Source: Paenibacillus urinalis (lineage in GTDB: Bacteria; Bacillota; Bacilli; Paenibacillales; Paenibacillaceae). Taken from it: a DNA stretch of 64,000 bases. Location: the NCBI RefSeq assembly GCF_028747985.1, contig NZ_CP118108.1, positions 441,001 to 505,000 on the forward strand, written 5' to 3'. The position numbers were made by a program, and so were the translations under genes. The notes beneath the pieces were generated by a model. The model was given only the letters and a program-made list of their open reading frames with translations. It had not been told where the DNA came from and did no database searches. How positions within the stretch are numbered: position 1 is the first letter of the stretch; each line of letters starts with the position of its first letter. Shown piece after piece: positions 33,028-42,671 of the stretch.

Positions 33028-35364
33028 TTAAGATTCACATGATTCACATTCGTTCTCAATCGTCAGCGCACGGCTGCGTACGTAGTAAGTGGACTTGATG
33101 CCCGCCTTCCAAGCATGCAGGTGAAGATCAAGGAAATCTTTTGCACGGATATCAGGACGCACATACAGATTAAAGCTCTGTGCCTGGTCAATATGACGCT
33201 GACGCGCAGCAGCCATATCAATGGAAGCGTGCTGATCGATATTAAATGCAGTCTTGTAATACCAGATCGTCTTCTCGGACAGATCCGGTGCTGGATTCGC
33301 AATCTTGTAAGTGGTCTTCTCTTCATAAGACAAGAGCTCATACAACGGGTCAATACTTGCTGTGGAACCGGCAATGATCGAAGTCGATGCGTTTGGTGCG
33401 ATCGCCATCATCCATCCGTTACGTACACCATGCTCACTTACTTCTGCTGCAAGCTCATTCCACTGCGCTGTGCTGACAAATTTACCTTCACGGCTTCCGT
33501 CCGTGTAGCCGCGGGATGCGAAGTAGTTACCGTTCTCCCAATCTGAACCAGCAAATTTAGGGAATCTTCCTTTTTCTTTTGCCAGCTCCATGCTGGATTT
33601 GATGGCAATATAGCTGATCTTCTCATACAGGTTGTCGTTGTAGGTTACTGCTTCTTCGGATTCCCAGCGAATGCCCTCAAGCGCAAGCAGGTGATGAAGA
33701 CCGAAGGTTCCAAGACCGACAGCGCGGTACTGGCTGTTTGTATATTGTGCTTGAAGTACTTCAATATTATTAATGTCGATGACATTATCGAGCATACGCA
33801 TTTGAATCGGAACCAGACGATCCAGAACGCCATGTGGTACAGCGCGTGCAAGATGGATCGAGTTCAGGTTGCAGACAACGAAATCGCCCGGCTTCTTCGT
33901 AATGATGATACGGGTCTCGCCGTCCTTCGTCACAAGCTCTTCCTGCTCAATCGTTGTAGCAGACTGATTCTGCATAATTTCTGTACACAGGTTGGAGGAG
34001 TAGATCATTCCTTTGTGACGGTTCGGGTTCGCACGGTTTACCGTATCGCGGTAGAACATGTACGGTGTGCCTGTTTCCAGCTGAGACTTCATGACACGCT
34101 TCATGATATCAATCGCTTGAACCGTGATGCGGGACAGGTCTGGATGATTGGTAGCCTCCTCGTATCTTTCGCGGAAAGTGCCTTTGCCGAATTCTTCATC
34201 ATAGAAGTCTTCAAGACCCAGAGCACGGCCGTTCTCGTCCTTCCAGCCCATCACTCTCTTCACTTCATGCGGATCGAACAGATTCCATTCGCCGCGGCTC
34301 TCTACACGCTCAAGGAACAAGTCCGGCAGGCAGATGCCGTGGAAAATGTCATGAGCACGCATGCGCTCGTCACCATTGTTCAGCTTCAGATCCAGGAATG
34401 CCAGAATGTCTTTATGGAAAACATCAAGGTAAACGGCAATCGCACCTTTACGTGTACCGAGCTGGTCTACACTGACAGCCGTATTGTTCAGCTGGCGGAT
34501 CCAAGGAATAACGCCGGAGCTTGTATTCTTGTGTCCACGGATATCGGAGCCTCTGGAACGTACTTTTCCGAGGTATACGCCGATGCCGCCGCCCATTTTG
34601 CTGAGACGTGCTACATCCGTATTGGAATCGAAGATTCCTTCCAGCGAGTCGTCAACCGTATCAATGAAGCAGCTGGACAGCTGACCAGCTACCTTCTTAC
34701 CTGCGTTGGACATCGTTGGAGTAGCTGCTGTCATATAGAGATTACTCATCGCCCAGTAGGCTTCCTTAACGAGCTCAAGACGTCTGTCTGCAGGCTCTTT
34801 GTGCATGAGGTACATTGCGATAACCATGTAGCGTTCCTGCGGAAGCTCCATGACTCTGCCGTCGAAGTCGTTCGCAAGATAACGCTCAGCCAGCGTCAGG
34901 AGTCCGATGTAATCGAACAGAAGGTCATTTTTTGCTTCAATCGTGGCACCGAGTTCTTCAATTTGTTCTTTTGTATAGCAATCGAGCAGCTCTTCGCGAT
35001 AGATGCCTTTTTTCACAAGTGTTGTAATCAGTGGATAGAATGCACCGTACGGCTCTTCCGGATATGCTTTGTAACGGCGGTTGTTAGCCGCTTTTTTGTA
35101 TAGAGAAGTGAGCAGTGAACGAGCTGCTGCATATTTCCAGTTCGGCTCCTCTTTGGTTACCAGTTCAAGAGCAGACATGGAGAATGCATTGCTGATTTCT
35201 TCACTGGATACTTCGTCACGGCGCAATTTAGAGGTTACACCACGAACGAGTTTTTCTTTATCAAGCATAGGCAGATCAGCAAGAATACGGTCTGCGTACA
35301 CGGAAATACGGATCTCGTCAAAGGCAAGCTGACGATTGTTTGGTTTGTTAACCACTTGTGGCAT
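33028..35364 (-). CDS. nrdA: Class I ribonucleotide reductase large (alpha) subunit
   Basis: A 778-residue catalytic subunit. Key blocks are AATPTMSNAG, SSCFIDTVDDSLEGIF (first redox Cys), SKMGGGIGVYLGKVRSRGSDI, YSSNLCTEI (thiyl radical Cys with Asn and Glu), CNLNSIHLAR and APNASTSIIAGSTASIDP. The C-terminus ends CESCES, the shuttle Cys pair. The N-terminal 80 residues have no convincing full ATP-cone, so overall activity control by dATP may be absent. Large open frames on the opposite strand are shadows of its codon bias. No NrdR box was recognised upstream. Confidence 0.96.
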   Translation of the reverse strand: MPQVVNKPNNRQLAFDEIRISVYADRILADLPMLDKEKLVRGVTSKLRRDEVSSEEISNAFSMSALELVTKEEPNWKYAAARSLLTSLYKKAANNRRYKAYPEEPYGAFYPLITTLVKKGIYREELLDCYTKEQIEELGATIEAKNDLLFDYIGLLTLAERYLANDFDGRVMELPQERYMVIAMYLMHKEPADRRLELVKEAYWAMSNLYMTAATPTMSNAGKKVAGQLSSCFIDTVDDSLEGIFDSNTDVARLSKMGGGIGVYLGKVRSRGSDIRGHKNTSSGVIPWIRQLNNTAVSVDQLGTRKGAIAVYLDVFHKDILAFLDLKLNNGDERMRAHDIFHGICLPDLFLERVESRGEWNLFDPHEVKRVMGWKDENGRALGLEDFYDEEFGKGTFRERYEEATNHPDLSRITVQAIDIMKRVMKSQLETGTPYMFYRDTVNRANPNRHKGMIYSSNLCTEIMQNQSATTIEQEELVTKDGETRIIITKKPGDFVVCNLNSIHLARAVPHGVLDRLVPIQMRMLDNVIDINNIEVLQAQYTNSQYRAVGLGTFGLHHLLALEGIRWESEEAVTYNDNLYEKISYIAIKSSMELAKEKGRFPKFAGSDWENGNYFASRGYTDGSREGKFVSTAQWNELAAEVSEHGVRNGWMMAIAPNASTSIIAGSTASIDPLYELLSYEEKTTYKIANPAPDLSEKTIWYYKTAFNIDQHASIDMAAARQRHIDQAQSFNLYVRPDIRAKDFLDLHLHAWKAGIKSTYYVRSRALTIENECESCES

Positions 35365-36054
35365 GAAGAGCCCTCGCTTTCTTATGATAGTGATAAATGG
35401 AGTAAAGCATTAAAAAAAGTAAGATCATCCTGCTGTGAATTTCGCCGCATCTACATCGTGGATTTTCGGGCTAGAGAATCGTACTTGAAGTCATCTTACA
35501 TAGAAAAAGCATTTTCCGGCTTTCTCGCGGCCAGATAAATGCCATTTGCGTCCCCGCTTGCTGGTATAGTTATACTGTACGCCGGGGGTACGCGAGTTAA
35601 GGTGTGAATATAGGATTATTGGATAGCCCATATGTACCTGCTCAGTTCGTTGTCCCGTAACATGGAGCTCTTAAATCTCTAGAATTGCCTAATGTGGAGC
35701 CGCATAAATTTCTACTAAAAAAAGCTTGACAGTTATAGAGATTCGTACAATGGTCGATTCTGTCTCAACACTACATTTGGTTGATGTATTACAAGATTAC
35801 CCCAATATGTTGTGCTTGTAAACACCAGCTTGATGTTGAAACGCATTTGCGATTATAGCAAATATCCCAACATACCGCAAAGGAAAAGGGCTGGAAGAAG
35901 TAGTAGAATCTCTTAAATATTTTTTTTCTGTGAACAGGATCATGCTACAATGGGTATATCGTCAGCAAAAGTCAGAATGTTGAATCAAGTGAAGAGCCTA
36001 TCGAGGCGTAAATTATAAATAATTGGAATTTCGACTAATTTGGAGGGGATATAA
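35365..36054. other. Intergenic region between nrdA and the MTH1187 gene
   Basis: About 690 bases with no gene I can support. The nrdA promoter must lie at its left end but is not clear. On the right, an extended -10 element TGCTACAAT (TACAAT at 35946-35951) with a poor -35 may drive the next gene. The 60-codon open frame over the nrdA start (35356-35538) has no translation signal. Confidence 0.5.
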
Positions 36055-36354
36055 ATGGCTATAGCTGAGGTAACTATTATTCCGATTGGAACAGGAAGCA
36101 CAAGCCTGAGTCCTTATGTGGCAGAGCTGCAGCGTACGCTGGCTAAGCAGCCTGGAATTCAATACGAGCTTACATCCATGAGCACCATTATCGAAGGTGA
36201 ACTGGACGATATATTTGCTGCCATTCGGGCATTGCACGAGACTCCGTTCGGTACAGGCGCACAGCGGGTCTCGACTTCGGTTAAGATTGATGACCGCCGT
36301 GATAAGCCGTCTTCCAGTGCCCAGAAGCTGGCTTCAGTCAGAGAGAAGCTGTAG
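36055..36354 (+). CDS. MTH1187/YqgV-type thiamine-binding protein (UPF0045)
   Basis: A 99-residue ferredoxin-like protein of the MTH1187 family, which forms tetramers and binds thiamine or related ligands. The signatures AEVTIIPIGTGSTSLSPYV and YELTSMSTIIEGELDDIF followed by ALHETPFGTGAQRVSTSVKIDDRRDK are complete. The start follows GGAGGGGAT. Precise biochemical role in the cell is not established for most members. Confidence 0.88.
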   Translation: MAIAEVTIIPIGTGSTSLSPYVAELQRTLAKQPGIQYELTSMSTIIEGELDDIFAAIRALHETPFGTGAQRVSTSVKIDDRRDKPSSSAQKLASVREKL

Positions 36355-36493
36355 ATTTTGATGTCTTCTCATCATTCATTTCCGCGACCTGCCTGACTCG
36401 ACTCCATCTACATGTATATATAATGACCAGACTGTCTAAATGTTCCGTCTTGCCTTGAAGTTCTCGAATAGATGAAGAGAGGATGAAGGGGAA

Positions 36494-38008
36494 ATGCCGC
36501 AGGATAAGCCCAATATTATCTTTTTCATGACAGATCAGCAGCGCTGGGATTGCATAGGTAAATTCAACGAGCATATACACACGCCTAATTTAGATCGTTT
36601 GGCTGCGGAGGGCATTACATACAGTCAGGCAGTTTGCCAGTCTCCAATGTGCGTACCGAGCCGGACCTCCATGATGTTCGGATACTATCCTTCTCAGACG
36701 GGGGTCAGAACCAATTATGGCGGCATTTACGATGAGGACAGGCTGCCCTCTGATCCGCTTCCCGAATTGATGCGCAAGGCAGGATACCAGACAGCTGGAT
36801 TCGGGAAAACGCATTGGAATCACGGCGAACGGACGGAGATTCCGTCTTCCCGAGGGTTCGAGGTGAGGGCTGTGGGACTCGCGCGGAACAGCGGTCATTA
36901 CGAGGAAAATGCAATCATGATGGGCGACACACATCCCGAGTATCTGGAAGCTTACAGCAGTGAAACGGCTCACTTTGGCAGTGGCGAGGAGAATGTTCAC
37001 GGCTATATAGGCATGACCAGCCAGGTGCCTATGGAGCAGCATCGTGATGGATGGGTCGCTGAGCAAAGTCTCAAGTTTCTGAATGAAGACGTAGACCCGG
37101 ATCGTCCGCTTTTTTTCTACCTTTCCTTCCTTAAGCCCCATGCTGGCTTTAATGTGCCTAAGCGATTCGAAGATTTGTACTCCATTGCCGATATCCCGGA
37201 TATTCCACAGCCGCCATGGCTCGACGAAGAGAATACTCACCTTGCCGCATCAGATGAACTTAACAGCCGAAGCAGGGAGTCCTATCTGGACAAGAAAAAG
37301 GCCTTTCTTGCGATGAGCGAGCAGGAGCGAAGGCGTACAACGCTCCGATATTTTGCCAATTGTTCATGGCTCGATCATTACTTTGGCCTGGCACTTGAGA
37401 AGCTTGAACGACTGGGAAGGCTGGAGAATGCGCTGATCGTTTTTGTTTCGGATCACGGAGAAATGCTCGGTGAGCGACAATTCCGGTTCTCCAAATATAA
37501 TTTATATGATGCAAGTGTCCGGGTGCCATTGATCTTATCGGGCTCCTGGATTGCAGAAGCGCAGCGGGGTACCATCGATGATCGCCCAGCAGAGCTTATC
37601 GATCTTGTTCCGACGCTAAGCGAAGCTGCTGGATTGCCGCGCAACCCTATGCTGCCGGGATTTGATCTGCTGGGTGACTTGAGACGGCAAGGGACATTCT
37701 GTGAATTTCATGGAAAAGGAGTCAGCGCACCGCATTCCGCACCGGCCTATATGTGGCGAACGAAGGAATGGAAGCTGATCTTGTATATTGAGGGAGCAGT
37801 GCGGGATGCTGGGGCTAGAGTACAGCATACTAAGGGAGAGCTGTATGACCTTGCGGCTGATCCTGGTGAGTGGGTTAACCTGTATGAAGCGGAGGAGCAT
37901 GCGGGAATCCGGGAAATGCTAAAGACAGAGCTGCTGATGCATCTTGCTGTTGCATGGTCTAAGGGACCCGTACTGTATGATAAGGGCGGCTTGGCACCGT
38001 TAGCGTAA
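36494..38008 (+). CDS. Sulfatase family hydrolase
   Basis: A 504-residue alkaline-phosphatase-superfamily enzyme. NIIFFMTDQQRWDCIG carries the N-terminal metal Asp, and Cys53 in MCVPSRTSM is the CxPSR motif that is converted to formylglycine. GKTHWNHG, FLKPHAGF and FVSDHGEMLGE complete the active site. No secretion signal is visible, so it acts inside the cell or needs another route. Substrates may be sulfated sugars or choline/phosphonate-like esters; this cannot be told. No maturase gene is adjacent. The start is an ATG after GAAGGGGAA. Confidence 0.92.
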   Translation: MPQDKPNIIFFMTDQQRWDCIGKFNEHIHTPNLDRLAAEGITYSQAVCQSPMCVPSRTSMMFGYYPSQTGVRTNYGGIYDEDRLPSDPLPELMRKAGYQTAGFGKTHWNHGERTEIPSSRGFEVRAVGLARNSGHYEENAIMMGDTHPEYLEAYSSETAHFGSGEENVHGYIGMTSQVPMEQHRDGWVAEQSLKFLNEDVDPDRPLFFYLSFLKPHAGFNVPKRFEDLYSIADIPDIPQPPWLDEENTHLAASDELNSRSRESYLDKKKAFLAMSEQERRRTTLRYFANCSWLDHYFGLALEKLERLGRLENALIVFVSDHGEMLGERQFRFSKYNLYDASVRVPLILSGSWIAEAQRGTIDDRPAELIDLVPTLSEAAGLPRNPMLPGFDLLGDLRRQGTFCEFHGKGVSAPHSAPAYMWRTKEWKLILYIEGAVRDAGARVQHTKGELYDLAADPGEWVNLYEAEEHAGIREMLKTELLMHLAVAWSKGPVLYDKGGLAPLA

Positions 38009-38112
38009 GCAGATGCTCTCATTTGGGCTGGTGCGGATTCTTTGAACCTCGCCCGAACCATGGGCATATATCGTGTATAGATCATTTTCTTACACGAAAG
38101 GGTGTAACGTTC

Positions 38113-38586
38113 ATGTCCGTATATTTGTTACCTTCAAATTTCTTTCAGGATGAGATCAACAGAGGCCGAGTAGGGCATTACTACCGATCCGTCATCACCG
38201 GGTATGGTCAGGTGACCTGGCAGCTCCTCGGCTACGCACCTCCTGTTCCTCCAGATACGAGCGGCATTGTCAGCTTGAATTTGGTCTTTCCGAACGGCAC
38301 TGTACAATTCATGCAAGTGAGCAATGTGGATATTATCGGGGCCCAATACCTTGGCCCAACACTTCCTGCACCCGGTCCTGGTCCCGGTCCTGGACCAACA
38401 CCACCGCCAAGACCGCCATACTGCAGCTTTATGTGGTGGCTGCCTGAATGTCAGGGACATGGAGGCGGAGGCATCGGCAGTGGAATGGGCGGCGGATTCG
38501 GCGGCGGATTTGGTGGCTATCCTGGGGCAGGAGCACCGAGAAGCTGTGGATGTCCTTGTATTATGCCAACCTATTATTATCGATAG
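38113..38586 (+). CDS. Gly/Pro-rich small protein, possible spore or surface protein
   Basis: A 157-residue protein without signal peptide. Residues 1-85 form an all-beta-like part with YYRSVITGYGQVTWQLLG. A Pro-Gly run follows (PGPGPGPGPTPPP), then a Gly-rich block (GGGIGSGMGGGFGGGFGGY) and a Cys-rich end RSCGCPCIMPTYYYR. This composition is typical of coat or exosporium proteins of spore formers, but no named family is recognised. The start follows AAAGGGTG. A long upstream reading (38023) lacks a ribosome binding site. Confidence 0.75.
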   Translation: MSVYLLPSNFFQDEINRGRVGHYYRSVITGYGQVTWQLLGYAPPVPPDTSGIVSLNLVFPNGTVQFMQVSNVDIIGAQYLGPTLPAPGPGPGPGPTPPPRPPYCSFMWWLPECQGHGGGGIGSGMGGGFGGGFGGYPGAGAPRSCGCPCIMPTYYYR

Positions 38587-38594
38587 ATCCACAT

Positions 38595-38631
38595 AAAGAA
38601 GCGAACGCTGTAACAGCGCTCGCTTCTTTGG
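38595..38631. terminator. Terminator
   Basis: AAAGAAGCGAACGCTG pairs with CAGCGCTCGCTTCTTT, one mismatch, loop of three bases. A and T runs flank it, so it may serve both strands. Confidence 0.85.
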
Positions 38632-38702
38632 TCTTGTCAGAGCTATATAGGTGCTTGTATGTCAATATCTTGTTGTGAGATTTGTGCAATGGGTGAATCA
38701 AC

Positions 38703-38900
38703 TTAGAAGTGAGCAGCAACGATGGTAGAGGAGTGTTTAATATCATGTATGTTAGCTGATATCCGTCCTTGGTCACAAATAATGACCAGGTTCTCTGAAT
38801 CAGGGCTGATTTCAATCTCACCGAAGTAGGATGTGCCGTTATGCATCACCAAGCATACGCTGTATCCTTTATCTTCTGCATATTTCAGTGTGTCAAGCAT
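38703..38900 (-). CDS. Small hypothetical protein, 65 residues
   Basis: Not recognised. A soluble, mostly beta protein (CLVMHNGTSYFGEIEISPDS, then NLVIICDQGRISANIHDI) that could be a small barrel similar to Sm-like or YlzJ-type folds; this is only a pattern impression. The ATG is preceded by GGAGGGATT at good spacing, which supports it as real. It faces the terminator at 38595, which closes its transcript too. Confidence 0.65.
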   Translation of the reverse strand: MLDTLKYAEDKGYSVCLVMHNGTSYFGEIEISPDSENLVIICDQGRISANIHDIKHSSTIVAAHF

Positions 38901-39211
38901 GAGAATCCCTCCATTCCAAAAATATTACATACTCTATGTATCGACTAGATGGTCGCAAATGATAATAATGGAACAAAAAAACAGTTAAGTAATTTGATTA
39001 TACTTAATTTTAAGACAAAAAACATCCTCTTTTTTCCACAAAAGAATGCTTATTTCAGTATACAAAAATGCGGGATAAGCCCGGGTCAGATCGAATGAAC
39101 GATGAAAAAATCTGCCGAAGCCTTCCCGCTATTCGTCTATCGTAAAACGAGTGCCCATATCAATTGATGAAGGTTCGCATAAGCTACTTTAGGTAAGGTG
39201 AGTTCTCCGCA
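38901..39211. other. AT-rich intergenic region with an imperfect inverted repeat
   Basis: About 310 bases. GCGGGA near 39071 and TCCCGC near 39125, with inner CAGAT/ATCTG, form an imperfect hairpin that could end the small membrane-protein gene on the minus strand. Nothing else was recognised. Confidence 0.4.
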
Positions 39212-39400
39212 TCAGGTTATAACCTCCGTCACATCTGGCAGAGAAAAATCTTTCAAGGCGATGTACAATCCGATGCCTGCAGCAATGAATGCAAGGATAG
39301 CAGCGATCAGGGCTAAGTATTCGATCTTTCTTGCTGCAGCTTCTTCCGAATTGTTGCCATTGTTATTTCTATTCTTGCTTGATATGCTGCTTTTTTTCAT
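39212..39400 (-). CDS. Small single-span membrane protein
   Basis: A 62-residue protein: a hydrophilic Ser/Asn/Lys-rich N-terminus (residues 1-27), then one membrane helix (about 29-51, EYLALIAAILAFIAAGIGLYI) and a short acidic tail. The ATG at 39400 follows AGAGGGTG; a GTG three codons upstream is less likely. No family is recognised. Proteins of this type are common among spore-forming Bacillales. Confidence 0.65.
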   Translation of the reverse strand: MKKSSISSKNRNNNGNNSEEAAARKIEYLALIAAILAFIAAGIGLYIALKDFSLPDVTEVIT

Positions 39401-39522
39401 CCATGTCACCCTCTTTAATCAAGATGCCTCCGTTCTTTCTTCTAGTTTATGATTACTCATAGGAAGGCGTTCTAAAAAAGGGTGCTTTCCCAAGCGATAT
39501 GTGCCCGAAAGGAGAGAAGCCC

Positions 39523-40176
39523 GTGAATAAACAGCGAACCGATGTAAGAAGGAAAGTGTCCAAGACCCCCGCTAGAAAAAGGACAAAGAAGAAGGCGAAG
39601 CGTGAAGCTGCCTCTAATGCTTTTTCTCTGTTGTCATCGAAGCTTCTGGAGAATTTATCCCCGGAGCAGTTCTTGGCTCTATGCAGTACGTTAATGGAGA
39701 TGAAGGATGGGGTTGTCGACATATTTAAAGAGGTGAAGCCTGAGAAGAAGCAGAAAATGCACGGTTTGATCGTGCAGTTCCTTGATCAATCCGACCAGCT
39801 CAATCTGCCGAAGAAATATAAGGCTGCATTGGGGGAGCTCGGTCAGAGATTGAAGCAAATGAATCTGGATCAGCCCTCCCCTGCGGAAGTGAATCAATCC
39901 GTGCAAGCCTTGCCGACTCCTCAGGGACCGTCGCAGGGATTACCGAACAAGCCACAGGTCCAGCAGGCACTACATCAACACCCGCACCATCCGCCAGGTC
40001 CGAATGGCCCTCATCCTCAGTCAGGACCTCAGCAGCCACCGCATCATCACTCGAATGGCCCGCATTTCCAAGCAGGACTGCACCATCCACCTCATCCGTT
40101 CCATCCCGGTCGTCCCCATCCTAATCACAGACCACCATCCTATTCGGATTCAACGGCAGCTCAAAATTCGAAATAA
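39523..40176 (+). CDS. His/Pro-rich hypothetical protein
   Basis: A 217-residue protein. The first 35 residues are strongly basic (KTPARKRTKKKAKREA), a helical central domain (about 35-125) follows, and the C-terminal 90 residues are rich in His, Pro, Gln and Gly (HQHPHHPPGPNGPHPQ and similar). The His-rich tail might bind metals or serve as a coat-like tail. I start at GTG 39523, seven bases after AAAGGAGAG; an ATG eight codons earlier has no site. No family is recognised. It lies just upstream of a YjcZ-type gene. Confidence 0.7.
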   Translation: MNKQRTDVRRKVSKTPARKRTKKKAKREAASNAFSLLSSKLLENLSPEQFLALCSTLMEMKDGVVDIFKEVKPEKKQKMHGLIVQFLDQSDQLNLPKKYKAALGELGQRLKQMNLDQPSPAEVNQSVQALPTPQGPSQGLPNKPQVQQALHQHPHHPPGPNGPHPQSGPQQPPHHHSNGPHFQAGLHHPPHPFHPGRPHPNHRPPSYSDSTAAQNSK

Positions 40177-40252
40177 AAGGGCAATTAGCCCGGTCGAAAT
40201 AAGGTCGAGCAACATATGGTATGAGTGTAGTACACAGAAAGGAGGAGTTACA

Positions 40253-40387
40253 ATGAGCGAAGTAGGATACGGATATGGCGGCGGCCAAGTAGGCGGCTTC
40301 AGCGGTTACGATGGAGGTAAATCCATCGGCGCAATCTTGGTATTGTTTATTCTCTTGGTTATTATCGTTAAAGCTTTCTGCTGGTAA
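40253..40387 (+). CDS. YjcZ-family sporulation-associated peptide
   Basis: A 44-residue peptide: a Gly/Tyr-rich N-terminus (GYGYGGGQVGGFSGYDGG) and a C-terminal membrane helix ILVLFILLVIIVKAFCW. This is the YjcZ layout known from many Bacillales and linked to sporulation. AAAGGAGGAG precedes the ATG. It has its own terminator. Confidence 0.85.
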   Translation: MSEVGYGYGGGQVGGFSGYDGGKSIGAILVLFILLVIIVKAFCW

Positions 40388-40405
40388 TGATTTGACCATG
40401 ATATA

Positions 40406-40443
40406 AACTTAAGGTCTGCCTGCATAGGCAGGCCTTAAGTTTT
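40406..40443 (+). terminator. Terminator after the YjcZ-type gene
   Basis: ACTTAAGG-TCTGCCTG pairs with CAGGC-CCTTAAGT, followed by TTTT. Confidence 0.85.
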
Positions 40444-41120
40444 GGCAGAGAGTACACGATGTAATCACATTGCCTGAATGGGCGTACAGTACATAGTCGT
40501 CACGCTAAGGAGAGAGCCGTGCTCGTGACCACGTGAGTTCGATCAGCACAAGCGAGCGGTACACTCCAGAACGTTGGACAGCCCCCGTGCGATGAATGCT
40601 CGGGGGCTTAATGTTTGTGCTCCCAAGGTCGCCCTCGTCTAAATGATCAAAAGCGGCTTGGTTCAGCAATATAAATTTAACCTATATTATAATGCTGCTC
40701 TTCGTAGTAGCGTAGAAACTACAGCTGCATTGTATTCCTCTACTTACATTTCACACAACAAAAGCCCTACCTCTCTTTTGTCCTTACGGCTCCGATGACC
40801 GCGCCAGTTTGAATGAAAATCATAAAATCTCGTGTTTGGGTTATAACGCGATTACTCCATGGGGTTAAATGAAGAGTTATCTTACTCCGGATCATATGCA
40901 TTATTCTTATGCCAGCCGCGAATAAATGCATGACCTTCAAAGAGGAATGTAATGGGGTTAAATATTCATAATACTAAGTAGTATATCATAGATTACAGCA
41001 ATTTACAAATACAGAACTTCTTCAGGGGAAACAGGAAAAAGCATATTCTCGTTATTGGGACTTCTGGGCTATAATAGAACTTGAGAATAAGCTTCTAGGG
41101 AAAGCGAGGTTGTATTCATC
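40444..41120. other. Long intergenic region with hairpins, possible untranslated RNA
   Basis: About 680 bases without a supported gene. AGCCCCCG (40580-40587) and CGGGGGCT (40601-40608) form a strong 8-bp stem near the end of a GC-richer segment that contains GTGCT/AGCAC pairs, which could be a small RNA with weak termination. Further right are an imperfect inverted repeat ATGCATTATTC/GAATAAATGCAT (40896-40931) and two copies of ATGGGGTTAAAT (near 40859 and 40952). No known riboswitch class was recognised. Confidence 0.35.
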
Positions 41121-42536
41121 TTGCAACGGTATCAAGCGCTGCGCAAAAGATTGGCTGTTAACTACATCGCTAGCTGGGCTGCAACTGCTGTACTGGCGCT
41201 TCTGTCTATACGATCTTTAACGCTTCATCTGCATGCAGCAGAGTCCCGTTATTTGGCAGTGATCTTGGCTGCCGCATTACTTCTTACACTGCTGACTGGA
41301 ATATACCTTATCCTCAGGCAGGTTAGACCTTATAAAGATATACAGCTTCAAGCTGAGACCGGCACAGGTCTTCAGTATGCGTATGATTTTCTCCACACCT
41401 TGCCGGCTCACGCCTTCTGTCGGATACTGTACTCGCATTATATTTGCTTGTCTTTACCGGTCGTGCTGCTAAGTACGATCCTGAAGCGGTTAGATCTTCT
41501 CCAACTATCATTTATACATACTTTATATATTGTAATAAGCTTTCTTTTCGCTGCTTACCTGCATGCCATTATCGAATTTATGATGACAACGAGAGCCATT
41601 AGACCTTACATATTAGCCGTCGAAAATAAAGCGGAGGCAAGCGTTACCCAGCTAGTTTTTACAGGGCAGCAGCCTGTTTCTCTTGGTCCCAACACATGGA
41701 TAAGGTTAATCTTTATCATCATCTATCCTTTGCTGCTCGTGTTTTTTATAACCGAAATTCAGCAATTTTATTACTCTGAAACCGTCATGAGGGAGTATGC
41801 CGGACTTGGCGTATGGCTACTGCTGCTTGGGATTGGCTTGTCTATGTTTGCAGCAGCCCGTCTTATAAAAAGTGATCACTCTACGACGGAAGGCTCTACG
41901 ACGGAAGGGATGAATCAATTAAGTCTTGAGCTGAAGGAGAGAGACGAGCTGGTGAAGCAGCTGCAGGACAGCTATTTTAGTACCTTATCCGCAGCGCTGG
42001 ACGCCAGGGATCCTTATACGGCGGGTCATTCCATGCGGGTGGCAGAATATTCGGTCATGATCGGCCGCAAGCTGGGGCTTGCAGAGGAAGAGCTTGACAC
42101 CCTTTACAAAACGGCGCTGATTCACGACATCGGAAAAGTAGGCATCCCCGATATGGTGCTGCTTAAGGAAGGTAAGCTCAGTGAAGAGGAGTATTTGACG
42201 ATTCAGCGTCACCCGGTGCTTGGCGAATCGATATTACAGCATGTCCAGCCGGCACAGTCGATTAAGCCCTTCCTATCCGGGGTACGTTCCCATCACGAGC
42301 GTTATGACGGCAAGGGATATCCGGATCAGCTGGCGGGAGAGCGTATTCCTTTATTTGGAAGAATTATTGCAGTAGCGGATGCCTTCGACGCTATGACCTC
42401 GGACCGGCCTTACCGCAAAGGAATGAAGGATGAGGAGGCCATCTCTATACTGGAACAGGGCCGAGGAACACAGTGGGACCCGATTATAGCTGGCATATTT
42501 GTAGACCAGTACCGGTGCAGACCATCCTGCTGTTAA
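41121..42536 (+). CDS. Membrane-bound HD-GYP domain phosphodiesterase
   Basis: A 471-residue protein. About six membrane helices occupy residues 15-250, a short coiled segment follows (about 268-290), then an HD-GYP domain (about 290-460). HSMRVAEYSVMIGRKLGL, the ALIHDIGKVGIPD block and SHHERYDGKGYPD carry the complete metal-binding and GYP motifs. Active HD-GYP enzymes degrade cyclic di-GMP. The start is a TTG at 41121 after GCGAGG. The unusual membrane part is not a named sensor. A TATAAT box near 41073 may be its -10. Confidence 0.88.
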   Translation: MQRYQALRKRLAVNYIASWAATAVLALLSIRSLTLHLHAAESRYLAVILAAALLLTLLTGIYLILRQVRPYKDIQLQAETGTGLQYAYDFLHTLPAHAFCRILYSHYICLSLPVVLLSTILKRLDLLQLSFIHTLYIVISFLFAAYLHAIIEFMMTTRAIRPYILAVENKAEASVTQLVFTGQQPVSLGPNTWIRLIFIIIYPLLLVFFITEIQQFYYSETVMREYAGLGVWLLLLGIGLSMFAAARLIKSDHSTTEGSTTEGMNQLSLELKERDELVKQLQDSYFSTLSAALDARDPYTAGHSMRVAEYSVMIGRKLGLAEEELDTLYKTALIHDIGKVGIPDMVLLKEGKLSEEEYLTIQRHPVLGESILQHVQPAQSIKPFLSGVRSHHERYDGKGYPDQLAGERIPLFGRIIAVADAFDAMTSDRPYRKGMKDEEAISILEQGRGTQWDPIIAGIFVDQYRCRPSCC

Positions 42537-42671
42537 GAATCCGTTAAGAACTTCATCTCCTGCCTTGTCGATTCAAAGATCCTGATTCGGGTTAAGAATA
42601 TAACACGCTGGTGACATACTTTCTAGTCTCTAGGAACTTGGAATCACCATACAGACAAGGAGATGAGAAGA

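Noticed and set aside
33691..35103. A 470-residue open frame opposite nrdA
   Set aside because: It is antisense to a fully conserved nrdA, has no ribosome binding site and no recognisable domain.
35356..35538. A 60-codon open frame over the nrdA start region
   Set aside because: No translation signal and no resemblance to a protein; it covers the likely nrdA promoter.
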